Shown: one piece after another, positions 18,403 to 27,017 of the stretch
Numbering within the stretch: the stretch's first letter is position 1
Layout: every line of letters begins with the position of its first letter
DNA from: Avedoeria sp964651245
GTDB taxonomy: Bacteria; Chloroflexota; Anaerolineae; Epilineales; Epilineaceae
Assembly: GCA_964651245.1 (NCBI GenBank)
Contig: CAZYVI010000002.1
Location: 1-64,000 of the forward strand
Length of the DNA: 64,000 bases
Reading direction: 5' to 3'
The notes under the pieces: model-generated
What the model saw: the letters and a program-made list of their open reading frames with translations, nothing else
The model's database searches: none
What the model was told of the DNA's origin: nothing
Position numbers and translations under genes: made by a program

Positions 18403-19547
18403 CGTCGTCGATGGCGCGGCGCCGCCGGCCGGATCGGGCCGCTGCACCCGATCGGCCCAGGCGCCGCGCCGCGACCGCGGCAGCGTGCGCGGCGGTACTG
18501 GCGGTCATCGCGGCTCGGCCGCCCGGCGCCGTCGCCGCAGCCACGCCGGCCGCCCCGCCGGCCGCGACGCTGCGCGCGACACCAGCCGCCCCAACGCCCA
18601 TCGCGCTCGCCGCCTACCACGAGCGCGTCGCCACCGCCGCGGCCCTGGCCCGCACGCCGCGCGCGGCGGCTACCGTCGCGGCGCTCGCCGGCGCGCCGGC
18701 GGCGGTCCGGCTGCCCGACGCACCGGGCGGCGCGGCGGCGCGCGAAGGCGGCGCGACGGCCCCGGCCGCGGGCGCGCCGGCCGGCGACCGGATCGTGGCG
18801 GCCGAGGCGCTGGCGCCGCCGGGCGCCACGCCCGACGCGCGCCGGCTGGCCGTCGTGCGCGACGAGCTGGCGGCGGTGCTGGAGGCGGGCGGCCCGGCGT
18901 CCGGACCCGATGCGGCCGCGCGGGCGGCGGCGCTGCGCCGCGTCCTGGCCGGCGACGCGTTCCGCGACCGGCGCTCGCCGTGGCAGCGGGCGTGGGCGTG
19001 GCTGGCCGAGCAGGCCGAGCGCCTCTGGGGCGACCGGCAGCTGCCGGCCGGCGCCGGGCCGACGGCGCTGCGGCTGGGGCAGCTCCTGGCCTGGCTCGTC
19101 GTGCTGGCCGTGGCGGCGGCGACGGCGATGTGGCTGGGGCGGTTCGTGGCCAGCCTCACCGCCGCCGACCGGCTCGACGGCGCCGCATCGGCGCCCGCCA
19201 CGCCGGCCGCGGCGCGGGCCCGGGCCGAGGCGCACGCCGCGGCCGGCGACCACCGCGCCGCGGTCCGGCAGCTCTACCTGGCGGCGCTGCTCGTCCTCGA
19301 GGCCCACGGCCTGCTCCCGGCGGACCGCAGCCGCACGAACCGCGAGCAGCTGGCGGCCCTGGCCGGCGGCGACGCGCTGCGGCGCCAGATGGCGGCCGTG
19401 GTCGACACCTTCGACCGCGTCTGGTATGGCGTCGCCGTCCCCGACGCGGCCGCCTTTCGGGCCTATGCCGCCGACGTCGAGCGGCTCGAGGCGCTGGCGC
19501 GCGCGGCCCGCGGCGGGGGCGCCCACGTGTCCGGGGCCGGGGCATGA
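18399..19547 (+). CDS. DUF4129 domain membrane protein
   Basis: This 382-aa protein has an N-terminal signal/anchor (about 20-45), a long Ala-rich region and an internal membrane helix near residues 230-250 (LGQLLAWLVVLAVAAATAMWL). Its C-terminal DUF4129 domain has RAEAHAAAGDHRAAVRQLYLAALLVLEAHGLL, RTNREQL and FDRVWYG. Such proteins accompany MoxR/DUF58 genes, but their biochemical role is not known. The GTG at 18399 overlaps the upstream stop, and an ATG at 18411 is an alternative. It is coupled to the next gene by a 4-bp overlap. Confidence 0.85.
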   Translation: MTSSMARRRRPDRAAAPDRPRRRAATAAACAAVLAVIAARPPGAVAAATPAAPPAATLRATPAAPTPIALAAYHERVATAAALARTPRAAATVAALAGAPAAVRLPDAPGGAAAREGGATAPAAGAPAGDRIVAAEALAPPGATPDARRLAVVRDELAAVLEAGGPASGPDAAARAAALRRVLAGDAFRDRRSPWQRAWAWLAEQAERLWGDRQLPAGAGPTALRLGQLLAWLVVLAVAAATAMWLGRFVASLTAADRLDGAASAPATPAAARARAEAHAAAGDHRAAVRQLYLAALLVLEAHGLLPADRSRTNREQLAALAGGDALRRQMAAVVDTFDRVWYGVAVPDAAAFRAYAADVERLEALARAARGGGAHVSGAGA

Positions 19548-20710
19548 CCGCGCCGGCCGGGCTGTCGCGGTGGTCGACGGCCCTGCTGGCCGCGCTGCTC
19601 GTCGCGCTCGCCGCCGCCGGCGCCGTGTTCGGGCCGCGCGAGGCCGGCGACCGCCCGCCCTATGCCCTTGACAGCGCCCAGGATGACGGCCTGCTGGCGC
19701 TGGCGCGCTGGCTTAAGGCGCTGGGCTACGATGTCGGACGCCTGGGCGCGGCGCCGCCGGCGGCCGACGACCGGCTCGTGTTCGTCTGGCCGGGGCAACG
19801 GCCGTTCGAGGACGACGCGGTGGCGGCGCTGTTGGGTTGGGTGCGCGGCGGCGGCACGCTGGCCCTCGTCGGGCCCGGCTGGAACGAGCGGGCGCTCGGC
19901 GCTGCGCTGGGTGTCCGGCAGGCCGACGCTGGGCGCGGCGCGCTGCGCTTGGGGTCGGCGGGCGGGCTGTCGGCCCGCCAGCCGCTCGTCCCGGACGGCC
20001 CGGTCGACTTCGGCGCGCCCGACGGGCCGGCGCTGGACCTGAGCGGGGCGCCGGCGGCGGTGGCGGTGGTGGCCGGGGCCGCCGGCCCGACCGTGGCGGT
20101 GCAGGCGCTGGGCCGCGGCCGGGTCTGGCACTTCAGCCCGCGCCATGACTTCACGAACGCCCGGCTGCGCGATGACGTCGGCGACGCCGCCCTGCTGGCG
20201 CCGCTGCTGCGGCACGTGCCGGCCGGCGGCCGGGTGCGCTTCGACGCCTACCACCTGGCCACGCCGGCGGCGGGCGCCGCGGCCGGCGTGGGCACGCTGC
20301 GCGGCTGGCTCTGGGGCAGCGGCCCGGGCCGGGCGCTCCTGTGGCTGGCGGCGCTGGGCTTCGCGGCGCTCGTGCTCGCCGGCCGGCGGCTCGGGCCGCC
20401 ACTGCCGCCGGCGCAGGCCGACGCGCGGCGGACCGAGGCCGAGTTCGTCACCGCCGTCGCCGGGCTGCACCGAAGGGCCGGCGACCGCGCCGTCGTCGTC
20501 GACCACCTGCGCGGACGGCTGGCGCGGGCGGTGCGGCGCGGCGGGCTCGACGCGGCCGCGGCGGAGCGGCTGGCGGCGATCGACGCCGGGCTGGCGGCGG
20601 CGCGCGAGCCGGCGGCGCTGCTGCGCTGGGCGGCGGCGGCCGAGGCGGCGCTCGACGGGCTGGGCGATCGGGTGGACGGAAATGTTCCAGGCAACGGAGG
20701 ACGGGGATGA
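19544..20710 (+). CDS. DUF4350 domain membrane protein
   Basis: A 388-aa protein with a signal-anchor at residues about 12-32, then an extracytoplasmic DUF4350 domain containing SAQDDGLLALARWLKALGYDV and GWVRGGGTLALVGP. This fold resembles a ThuA/GATase-like sandwich. A second membrane helix near residue 265-283 (LWLAALGFAALVLAGRRLGP) precedes a helical cytosolic tail. DUF4350 proteins are standard partners of DUF4129, MoxR and DUF58. The function is unknown. The gene overlaps both neighbours by 4 bp, so the cluster is translationally coupled. Confidence 0.85.
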   Translation: MTAPAGLSRWSTALLAALLVALAAAGAVFGPREAGDRPPYALDSAQDDGLLALARWLKALGYDVGRLGAAPPAADDRLVFVWPGQRPFEDDAVAALLGWVRGGGTLALVGPGWNERALGAALGVRQADAGRGALRLGSAGGLSARQPLVPDGPVDFGAPDGPALDLSGAPAAVAVVAGAAGPTVAVQALGRGRVWHFSPRHDFTNARLRDDVGDAALLAPLLRHVPAGGRVRFDAYHLATPAAGAAAGVGTLRGWLWGSGPGRALLWLAALGFAALVLAGRRLGPPLPPAQADARRTEAEFVTAVAGLHRRAGDRAVVVDHLRGRLARAVRRGGLDAAAAERLAAIDAGLAAAREPAALLRWAAAAEAALDGLGDRVDGNVPGNGGRG

Positions 20711-21669
20711 CGATCGCAACGACCGAGCTGGGCGCGCGCTGGGCGGCGCTCCGCGACGAGGCGGCCAAGGTGGTCGTCGGCTACGAGGCGGCGCTCGAGC
20801 AGGTCATCGTGGCGGTGCTGGCCGGCGGCCACGTGCTCATCGAAGGCGTGCCGGGCATCGGCAAGACGCTGCTGGCGCGGACGGTGGCGGCGCTCATCGA
20901 CGCGCCGTTCCGGCGGGTGCAGTTCACGCCCGACCTCATGCCGTCCGACATCCTGGGCACCCAGGTGTTCGACCTGACGCGCGGCCAGTTCTTCCTCAAG
21001 CAGGGACCGGTGTTCACCTCGGTGCTGCTGGCCGACGAGATCAACCGGGCGCCGGCCAAGACCCAGGCGGGCCTGCTCGAGGCGATGGAGGAGCGCCAGG
21101 TGACGATCGAGGGCGAGCGCCACGCCCTACCCGATCCGTACCTGGTGCTGGCGACGATGAACCCGGTCGAGTACGAGGGCACCTACCCGCTGCCCGAGGC
21201 GCAGCTCGACCGCTTCCTGTTCAAGATCGTGCTGCCCTATCCGCCGGCGGACGTCGAGCGCGAGATCCTGCGCCGCGTCCACACCGGCTTCGACGCCCGC
21301 GACCTGGCCGCCGCCGGGCTGACGCCGGTGCTCCGGCCGGCCGAGCTGCCGGCGGCGCGCGCCGTGGTGCGCTCGGTGACGGTCGAGGACGGCCTGCTGG
21401 ACTACATCGGCCGGATCTCGGGCGCCACGCGCGCCAGCGCCGAGCTGCTGCTGGGCGCCAGCCCGCGGGCGTCCATCGGCCTGCTGCTGGCCAGCAAGGC
21501 GGCGGCGGCGCTGGCCGGGCGCTCGTTCGTCACGCCCGACGACGTCAAGCGGCTGGCGCCGGCCGTCTACCGCCACCGCATCGTCCTCCGTCCCGAGGCC
21601 GAGATCGACGGGCTCGACGCCGACGCCGTCCTGCAGCGGCTGCTGGCGACGATCCCGGTGCCGCGCTAG
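20707..21669 (+). CDS. MoxR-family AAA+ ATPase
   Basis: A 320-aa AAA+ chaperone-like ATPase. It has Walker A GVPGIGKTLLA, Walker B LLADEINRAP, sensor 1 LATMNPVEYEGTYPLPEAQLDRF, and the C-terminal lid with PRASIGLLLASKAAA. MoxR proteins are thought to help insert metals or assemble partner complexes, here probably with the downstream DUF58 (vWA-like) protein. The start overlaps the stop of the DUF4350 gene, and GGAGGACGGGG lies upstream. The catalytic motifs are complete. Confidence 0.95.
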   Translation: MTIATTELGARWAALRDEAAKVVVGYEAALEQVIVAVLAGGHVLIEGVPGIGKTLLARTVAALIDAPFRRVQFTPDLMPSDILGTQVFDLTRGQFFLKQGPVFTSVLLADEINRAPAKTQAGLLEAMEERQVTIEGERHALPDPYLVLATMNPVEYEGTYPLPEAQLDRFLFKIVLPYPPADVEREILRRVHTGFDARDLAAAGLTPVLRPAELPAARAVVRSVTVEDGLLDYIGRISGATRASAELLLGASPRASIGLLLASKAAAALAGRSFVTPDDVKRLAPAVYRHRIVLRPEAEIDGLDADAVLQRLLATIPVPR

Positions 21670-21680
21670 GCCGGGCGGCG

Positions 21681-23003
21681 GTGCCGACGACCCGCGCCCT
21701 GGCCCTGGGCGCCGTGGCGGCCGTCGCGTTCGCGGCGTCGGGGCGGGTGCCGGCGCTGCACTGGGCCGCGCTGGGCTCGATCGCCGTCGTGGCCGCCGCC
21801 GTGGCGCTCGACGCCTGGCTGGCGCCGCGCGCCGGCGACTGGGACGTGGCCCGGCCGTGCCCGGCGCGGCTGTCGCTGGCGGCCTGGAACGCGGTGCCGC
21901 TGGTGGTCCGGCTGCGGCGGGCGCGGCTGCGCGCGCCGGTGTGGCTGGCGCTGCGCGACCTGCCGCCGGCCGACTTCGGCGTGGCCGACGGCGAGCGGAT
22001 CGTCGGCGGGCGCGTGCTGCCGGGCGAGGCGGTGCAATTCAGCTACCGCGTCCGGCCGCCGCGGCGCGGGGCGTACGCCTTCGGCGACGTCCACCTGGCG
22101 TGGCACGGGCCGCTCGGCCTGGCGGCGCGCCGGGCGCGGCTGGCGCTGGCGGCGCCGGTGGCGGTGTTCCCGAACCTGCTCGACCTGCGGCGCTACGACC
22201 TGGTGCTGCGCCGCAGCGCGCTGCGCGAGATGGGCCTGCGGCCGGTGCGGCGCGTCGGCGCCGGCCGCGAGTTCGAGCGGCTGCGCGACTACACGCCCGA
22301 CGACCCGTACCGCCACATCCACTGGGCCGCCACCGCCCGCCGCGGCAAGCCGATCAGCGTCCAGTACCAGGACGAGGTGCGCCAGAACGTCGTCGCCCTC
22401 GTCGACGTTGGGCGGATGATGCGCTCGCCGGTGGGCGAGGTGGCGCGGATGGACCATGCCCTGAACGCCGTCCTGCTGTTGTGCTACGTGGCCGCCCGCA
22501 AGGGCGACCGCATCGGCGCGCTGACGTTCGCCGACGCGCCGCGGCACTGGCTGGCGCCGGCCGGCGGGGCGGCGCAGTTCCATCGGGCGCTCGAACTCCT
22601 CTACGCCGTCGAGGGTCAGCCGGTGGAGCCGGACTATGACGCCGCGTTCGCGTACCTGGGCGGCAAGCTGCGGCAGCGCAGCCTGGTGGTGGTGTTCACC
22701 GAGCTGACCGGCGCGGTGTCGGTCGACGCGCTCGTCGCGCACCTCCTCCGGCTGCGCCGTCGCCACCTGCCGCTGCTGGTGACGGTCGCCGACCCGTCGG
22801 TGGCGGCGCTGGCGCGCCGTCCGGTGACCGGGACCGAGGCCCTGTACGAGCGCGTCGTGGCCGAGCGGGTGCTGGCCGAGCGGGCGGCCGTGCTGCACGC
22901 CGTGCGCGCCCGCGGCGTGGCCACGCTCGACGTGCCGGCGGACGCGCTCAGCGTGGCGGTGGTCGACCGCTACCTGGCGATCAAGGCGCGGCAGGCGTTG
23001 TGA
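21681..23003 (+). CDS. DUF58 domain protein (vWA-like partner of MoxR)
   Basis: A 440-aa protein with two N-terminal membrane helices, a beta-rich region and the hallmark DUF58 signature RLRDYTPDDPYRHIHWAAT followed by RRGKPISVQ. A vWA-like domain then begins VVALVDVGRMM. It is the last gene of the operon, 11 bp after MoxR, with a GTG start. DUF58 proteins commonly pair with MoxR ATPases and are presumed to form a membrane-associated complex with the DUF4129/DUF4350 proteins. The exact process is unknown. Confidence 0.9.
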   Translation: MPTTRALALGAVAAVAFAASGRVPALHWAALGSIAVVAAAVALDAWLAPRAGDWDVARPCPARLSLAAWNAVPLVVRLRRARLRAPVWLALRDLPPADFGVADGERIVGGRVLPGEAVQFSYRVRPPRRGAYAFGDVHLAWHGPLGLAARRARLALAAPVAVFPNLLDLRRYDLVLRRSALREMGLRPVRRVGAGREFERLRDYTPDDPYRHIHWAATARRGKPISVQYQDEVRQNVVALVDVGRMMRSPVGEVARMDHALNAVLLLCYVAARKGDRIGALTFADAPRHWLAPAGGAAQFHRALELLYAVEGQPVEPDYDAAFAYLGGKLRQRSLVVVFTELTGAVSVDALVAHLLRLRRRHLPLLVTVADPSVAALARRPVTGTEALYERVVAERVLAERAAVLHAVRARGVATLDVPADALSVAVVDRYLAIKARQAL

Positions 23004-23163
23004 GGGCGCGGCGCGCCGCGGCCCGATGCGCCCAGCGCGCCGTCGTCGCGGGAGTCACGGCGCGGGTGCAACCCAGCGCCGGCGCGTGCGTATCGTAGGT
23101 TCCGCCAACGCCGGCGGCCCGCCGCGGACGGGCGCCGCCCCAACCCGACCACCGAGGTGAGCC

Positions 23164-23604
23164 ATGCCCGTCGACGACCGTCAAGCCCGCCAGACCGCGC
23201 TGATCTGCCACCTGTCGGCCTACCTCGGCTTCGTCGTGCCGTTCGCGTCGCTGGCGCTGCCGCTCATCATCTGGCTCAGCAAGCGGCGCGAGCACCCGTT
23301 CGTCGACGACCACGGCCGCGAGGCGGTGAACTTCCAGTTGTCGCTGCTCATCTACTTCGGGCTGCTGCTGGCGGTCGCGCTGACGGGCATGTTCGCCACG
23401 ATCGGCGGGATGGCGGCGCAGGGCGCGCGGCATGGCGCCGTCGTTCCGGGGCCGATCATGGCCATGCTCGGCGGCTTCGGGATCATCGGCTTCGGCCTCG
23501 CAGCCCTCGGCCTCGCCGGCCTCGTCTTCCCGGCGATCGCCGCCTACCGCGCCGACAAGGGCGAGGCGTACCGCTATCCGCTGACGATGCGGCTGGTGCG
23601 GTGA
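23164..23604 (+). CDS. DUF4870 family membrane protein
   Basis: A 146-aa membrane protein with three to four helices. It has LICHLSAYLGFVVPFASLALPLIIWLSKR near the start, then HPFVDDHGREAVNFQLSLLIY and a final AYRADKGEAYRYPLTMRLVR. This pattern is typical of DUF4870/Tic20-like proteins of unknown function. The start has GAGGTGA upstream. It stands alone and is convergent with the P1B-ATPase gene, whose stop is 15 bp away. Confidence 0.88.
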   Translation: MPVDDRQARQTALICHLSAYLGFVVPFASLALPLIIWLSKRREHPFVDDHGREAVNFQLSLLIYFGLLLAVALTGMFATIGGMAAQGARHGAVVPGPIMAMLGGFGIIGFGLAALGLAGLVFPAIAAYRADKGEAYRYPLTMRLVR

Positions 23605-23619
23605 CGGGAGGTCCGGTCG

Positions 23620-25752
23620 TCAGCCGGCGCGTGGCGCGGCGAAGCGCAGCAGCCGCAGGCCGTTCATCACCACCAACAGGCTCGTGCCCATGTCGGCGAA
23701 CACGGCCATCCAGAGGGTCGCGCTGCCGATGAGCGTCAAGACGAAGAAGGCGGCCTTGATGCCGATCGATAGCGCGATGTTCTGCGCCAGGATCTGTGCG
23801 GTCCGGCGGCTGAGCGCCAGGAACTCCGGCAGCTTGCGCAGGTCGTCGTCCATGAACGCCACGTCGGCCGTCTCGATGGCCGTGTCGGTGCCAGCGGCGC
23901 CCATGGCGAAGCCGACGGTGGCGCGCGCCAGCGCCGGGGCGTCGTTCACGCCGTCCCCCACCATCCCGACCGCGCCGTGCGCCGCCTGAAGCTCGGCGAC
24001 GGCTGCCTGCTTGTCGTCGGGCAACAGGTTGGCGCGCACGTCGTCGATGCCGAGCTGCTGGGCGATCGCCTGCGCCGTGACCTCGTTGTCGCCGGTGAGC
24101 ATGGCGGTCCGCACGCCCTGCGCGTGCAGTAGCCCGATCGCCTCGAGCGACGTCGGGCGCAGCGTGTCGGCCACGCCGAGGACGGCGATCGGCTCGCGGT
24201 CGGAGCCCAGGACGACGGTGGTCTTGCCCTCGCGCTCGATCCGCGCCAGCGTGTCCTCCACCTGGGGTGAGCAGACGGCCAGCTCCTCGGCCAAACGGTG
24301 GTTGCCGATGAAGTAGGGCCGACCTGCCACGTTGCCGGTCACGCCTCGTCCCGGCAGGGCGCGCACGCCGACCGCTTCCAACAGGCCGTCCGACGCGCCG
24401 CCGTCCTTCTCGGCCTGCAATGCCGCGACCACCGCCCGGGCCACCGGATGGGTCGAGTGGACGTTCAGGCTGGCGCCGATCCGCAGGACGTCGCGGCGCG
24501 CCATGCCGTTCAGCGCGACGACGTCGGTGACCACGGGCTCGCCCATCGTCAGTGTCCCGGTCTTGTCCATGGCGGCCAGGCGCAGCCGCCGCCCCTCCTC
24601 GAGGTGGACGCCGCCCTTCACCAGGATGCCGCGCCGGGCGGCCGCCGCCAGCCCGCTCACCACGGTCACCGGTGTCGACAACACCAAGGCGCACGGGCAG
24701 GCGATGACGAGGAGCACGAGCGCCCGGTAGACGCTCTCCGACCACGTCACGGCCGTCACGAGCGGCGTCGCGACCGCCAGGACGGCGGCCAGTGCGACGA
24801 CCGCCGGCGTGTAGACCTGCGCAAAGCGGTCGACGAACCGCTGCGTCGGCGCCCGCTGGGCCTGGGCGGTCTGGATGGCGCGCGCGATCCGGTCGAGGGT
24901 GGTCATCCCCGCCGCGGCGGTGACGCGGATCTCCAGCGGACCCTGCTCGTTGATCGTGCCGGCGAAGACCGCGTCGCCGGGCGCCTTGTCGACCGGCAGG
25001 CTCTCCCCGGTGATCGGCGCCTGGTTCACCGCCGAGTGGCCGGCCACGACCTCGCCGTCCAACGGCACACGCTCGCCCGGCAGCACGCGGACGACCGTCG
25101 ACAGCGCGACGTCGTGCGTCGGGACGGTGCGCCACTCGCCGTCGTCGCCGCGGACCGTCGCGACGTCGGGCGCAAGGGCCATGAGGGCGCGGATCGCGTT
25201 GCGGGCGCGGTCCATGGCGGCGCCCTCGATCGTCTCGGCCAAGCCGAAGAGGAACGTGACCATGGCCGCCTCGGGCCAGTGACCGATGAGGATCGCCCCG
25301 GCGACCGCGATCGTCATGAGCAGGTTGATGTTCAGGGTGCGCGTCCGCAGCGCTGCCAGGCCCTTGCGCAGCGTCGCTCGCCCGCCCAGCGCCATCGACG
25401 CCGCCGCCAGCGCGATCACGAGCCCATCGACGCCCGGCCGCTGCGACCAGCCGACCAGTTCCGCGGCCAGGGCCAGCGCGCCGGACGCCGCCGAGAGCCG
25501 CCACGCGGGCCGGTGCCCGGCGTCGCCGTCGACCGGCGTGCCGTCGGTGACCAGCGAGGCCGACAGCCCCGACTGGGCGATGGCCCGGCTCAGGGGATCC
25601 GGATCGGACAGCGAGTGGTGGATCGTCAGCTGGCGACCGATCAAGTCGAATTCGAGCTGCTCGATGCCTGACACGGCCTTGAGGCTGTTGCGCAGGAGCT
25701 GCTCCTCGGCGCTGCAGTCCATCTGCGGGACGAAGTAGCGGGTCGTCGTCAT
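23620..25752 (-). CDS. Heavy-metal P1B-type ATPase (Zn/Cd/Pb exporter type)
   Basis: A 710-aa metal-transporting ATPase. An N-terminal HMA-like domain (about 1-75) has MDCSAEE in place of the usual CxxC. The transduction domain contains ITGESLPVDK. The intramembrane CPC motif is at Cys352-Cys354 (IACPCALVLSTP), and the phosphorylated Asp396 lies in DKTGT. A HP motif and GDGVNDAPALA complete the set. The CPC motif with STPVT matches the ZntA/CadA group better than copper exporters, so Zn2+/Cd2+/Pb2+ export is likely. The gene is the last of a unit with a ZIP transporter and a multicopper oxidase, 62 bp after the ZIP gene. Confidence 0.93.
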   Translation of the reverse strand: MTTTRYFVPQMDCSAEEQLLRNSLKAVSGIEQLEFDLIGRQLTIHHSLSDPDPLSRAIAQSGLSASLVTDGTPVDGDAGHRPAWRLSAASGALALAAELVGWSQRPGVDGLVIALAAASMALGGRATLRKGLAALRTRTLNINLLMTIAVAGAILIGHWPEAAMVTFLFGLAETIEGAAMDRARNAIRALMALAPDVATVRGDDGEWRTVPTHDVALSTVVRVLPGERVPLDGEVVAGHSAVNQAPITGESLPVDKAPGDAVFAGTINEQGPLEIRVTAAAGMTTLDRIARAIQTAQAQRAPTQRFVDRFAQVYTPAVVALAAVLAVATPLVTAVTWSESVYRALVLLVIACPCALVLSTPVTVVSGLAAAARRGILVKGGVHLEEGRRLRLAAMDKTGTLTMGEPVVTDVVALNGMARRDVLRIGASLNVHSTHPVARAVVAALQAEKDGGASDGLLEAVGVRALPGRGVTGNVAGRPYFIGNHRLAEELAVCSPQVEDTLARIEREGKTTVVLGSDREPIAVLGVADTLRPTSLEAIGLLHAQGVRTAMLTGDNEVTAQAIAQQLGIDDVRANLLPDDKQAAVAELQAAHGAVGMVGDGVNDAPALARATVGFAMGAAGTDTAIETADVAFMDDDLRKLPEFLALSRRTAQILAQNIALSIGIKAAFFVLTLIGSATLWMAVFADMGTSLLVVMNGLRLLRFAAPRAG

Positions 25753-25814
25753 GACCGAATCACCGTCCTCTGTTCACGGCGGTGCGCTCCCAATGGTTCG
25801 GCGACCCGCGTCGC

Positions 25815-27017
25815 CTACGCCGCCACCGCGAGCGCCGTCACGTACATGATGGCCACCCCGGCCGCGAAGCCGCCGACGGTGATCGGGTTCAGGGCGGTTC
25901 GCTCGCCGTTGCCGTCGAGCCGCAGTACATACGCCGATACCGCGTACACCACCTGGGCGATCGCGCCCGCGCCGATCGCCATGAACACGGTGGCGCCGAT
26001 GTCGGTGTAGGCGTAGGCGCCGACGAGCGTGCCGAGCATCGCCGGCGCGCCCGCCAGCAATGTCAGGGCGATGAAGTGGACCGCGCGCGGCGCGGCGCGC
26101 GTCAGCGGGGCGGCCACGGCGAGGCCCTCGGTGATGTTGTGCAGCGTGAAGCCCACGACCAGGAACGCGCCCAACGCGACCTCGCCCAGGGTGAACGCGG
26201 CGCCGATCGCCAGACCCTCGCCGAAGTTGTGCAGGCCGATGCCGAGGGCGATCAGCGTCGCGATGGCCAGCGGCGACCGGCCGCCGCGACGCGTCGAGCC
26301 GCTGGCCTCGATCAGGCCGAACGCGAGGAGCGCCAGCAGCCACACCATCGGCCCGCCGTGCATGCCGTCCGGCAGCCGCGACGCCGTCGCCAGCGCTTCG
26401 AGGAGCGTGTCGACCAGGAGGAACACGAGGAGGCCGACGGTCAGGCTCAGCACGAACGTCATGCCCCGTGTCCCGATGTGCCGGACGACCGGGTACCACA
26501 GCATGCCCAGGCCCACCGGGACGACGCCGACGTAGAAGCCCAGCAGCGCGAACCGCCACAGCGCCGCCCAGTCGTCCGCCGGCTGCGGCAGCGACACGTC
26601 GACGGCGCCGCGGAACGTCAGGCCGGTGCTCGACACCAGCATCACCTCGTGCGGCTCGTCGCGGACCCAGGGGTACGGGATCGTGACGACGGCGCTCGTC
26701 AGGCGCGGGATCGTCGGCGACGGCGCGATGTCGAACGCCCAGTACGCGTCGTCGACGGCCACTTGGGCCACGGTGACCGGCGAGGGACCGCCGTTCAGCA
26801 CGCGCACCACCATCTCGCCGGCGCGCGGCAGCTCGATGCGCTGCACCGTCAGGTCCTCGACCGGCGGCGCGCCCGAGGTTGGGAGCCCGGCGCCGGTGCG
26901 CATCAGGTACGCGACGAAGGCCGCCAGCAGCAGCACCGGGACAAGGGCCAGCGCGATGAGGCCGGGGCGACGCTCGACCGCCCGGTCCGAGGCCGCGCCC
27001 GCCGCCGCGCCGCTCAC
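25815..27017 (-). CDS. ZIP-family metal transporter with an N-terminal extracytoplasmic domain
   Basis: A 400-aa protein. The C-terminal 250 residues are a ZIP transporter with the two metal-binding helices HNFGEGLAIG and HNITEGLAV. The N-terminal 150 residues contain one membrane helix (about 22-40) and then a beta-rich region (about 55-145) resembling a small cupredoxin- or immunoglobulin-like sandwich outside the membrane. That extension is not part of the basic ZIP fold. The start overlaps the multicopper oxidase stop by 4 bp, so oxidation and uptake of a metal may be linked. Confidence 0.9.
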   Translation of the reverse strand: MSGAAAGAASDRAVERRPGLIALALVPVLLLAAFVAYLMRTGAGLPTSGAPPVEDLTVQRIELPRAGEMVVRVLNGGPSPVTVAQVAVDDAYWAFDIAPSPTIPRLTSAVVTIPYPWVRDEPHEVMLVSSTGLTFRGAVDVSLPQPADDWAALWRFALLGFYVGVVPVGLGMLWYPVVRHIGTRGMTFVLSLTVGLLVFLLVDTLLEALATASRLPDGMHGGPMVWLLALLAFGLIEASGSTRRGGRSPLAIATLIALGIGLHNFGEGLAIGAAFTLGEVALGAFLVVGFTLHNITEGLAVAAPLTRAAPRAVHFIALTLLAGAPAMLGTLVGAYAYTDIGATVFMAIGAGAIAQVVYAVSAYVLRLDGNGERTALNPITVGGFAAGVAIMYVTALAVAA

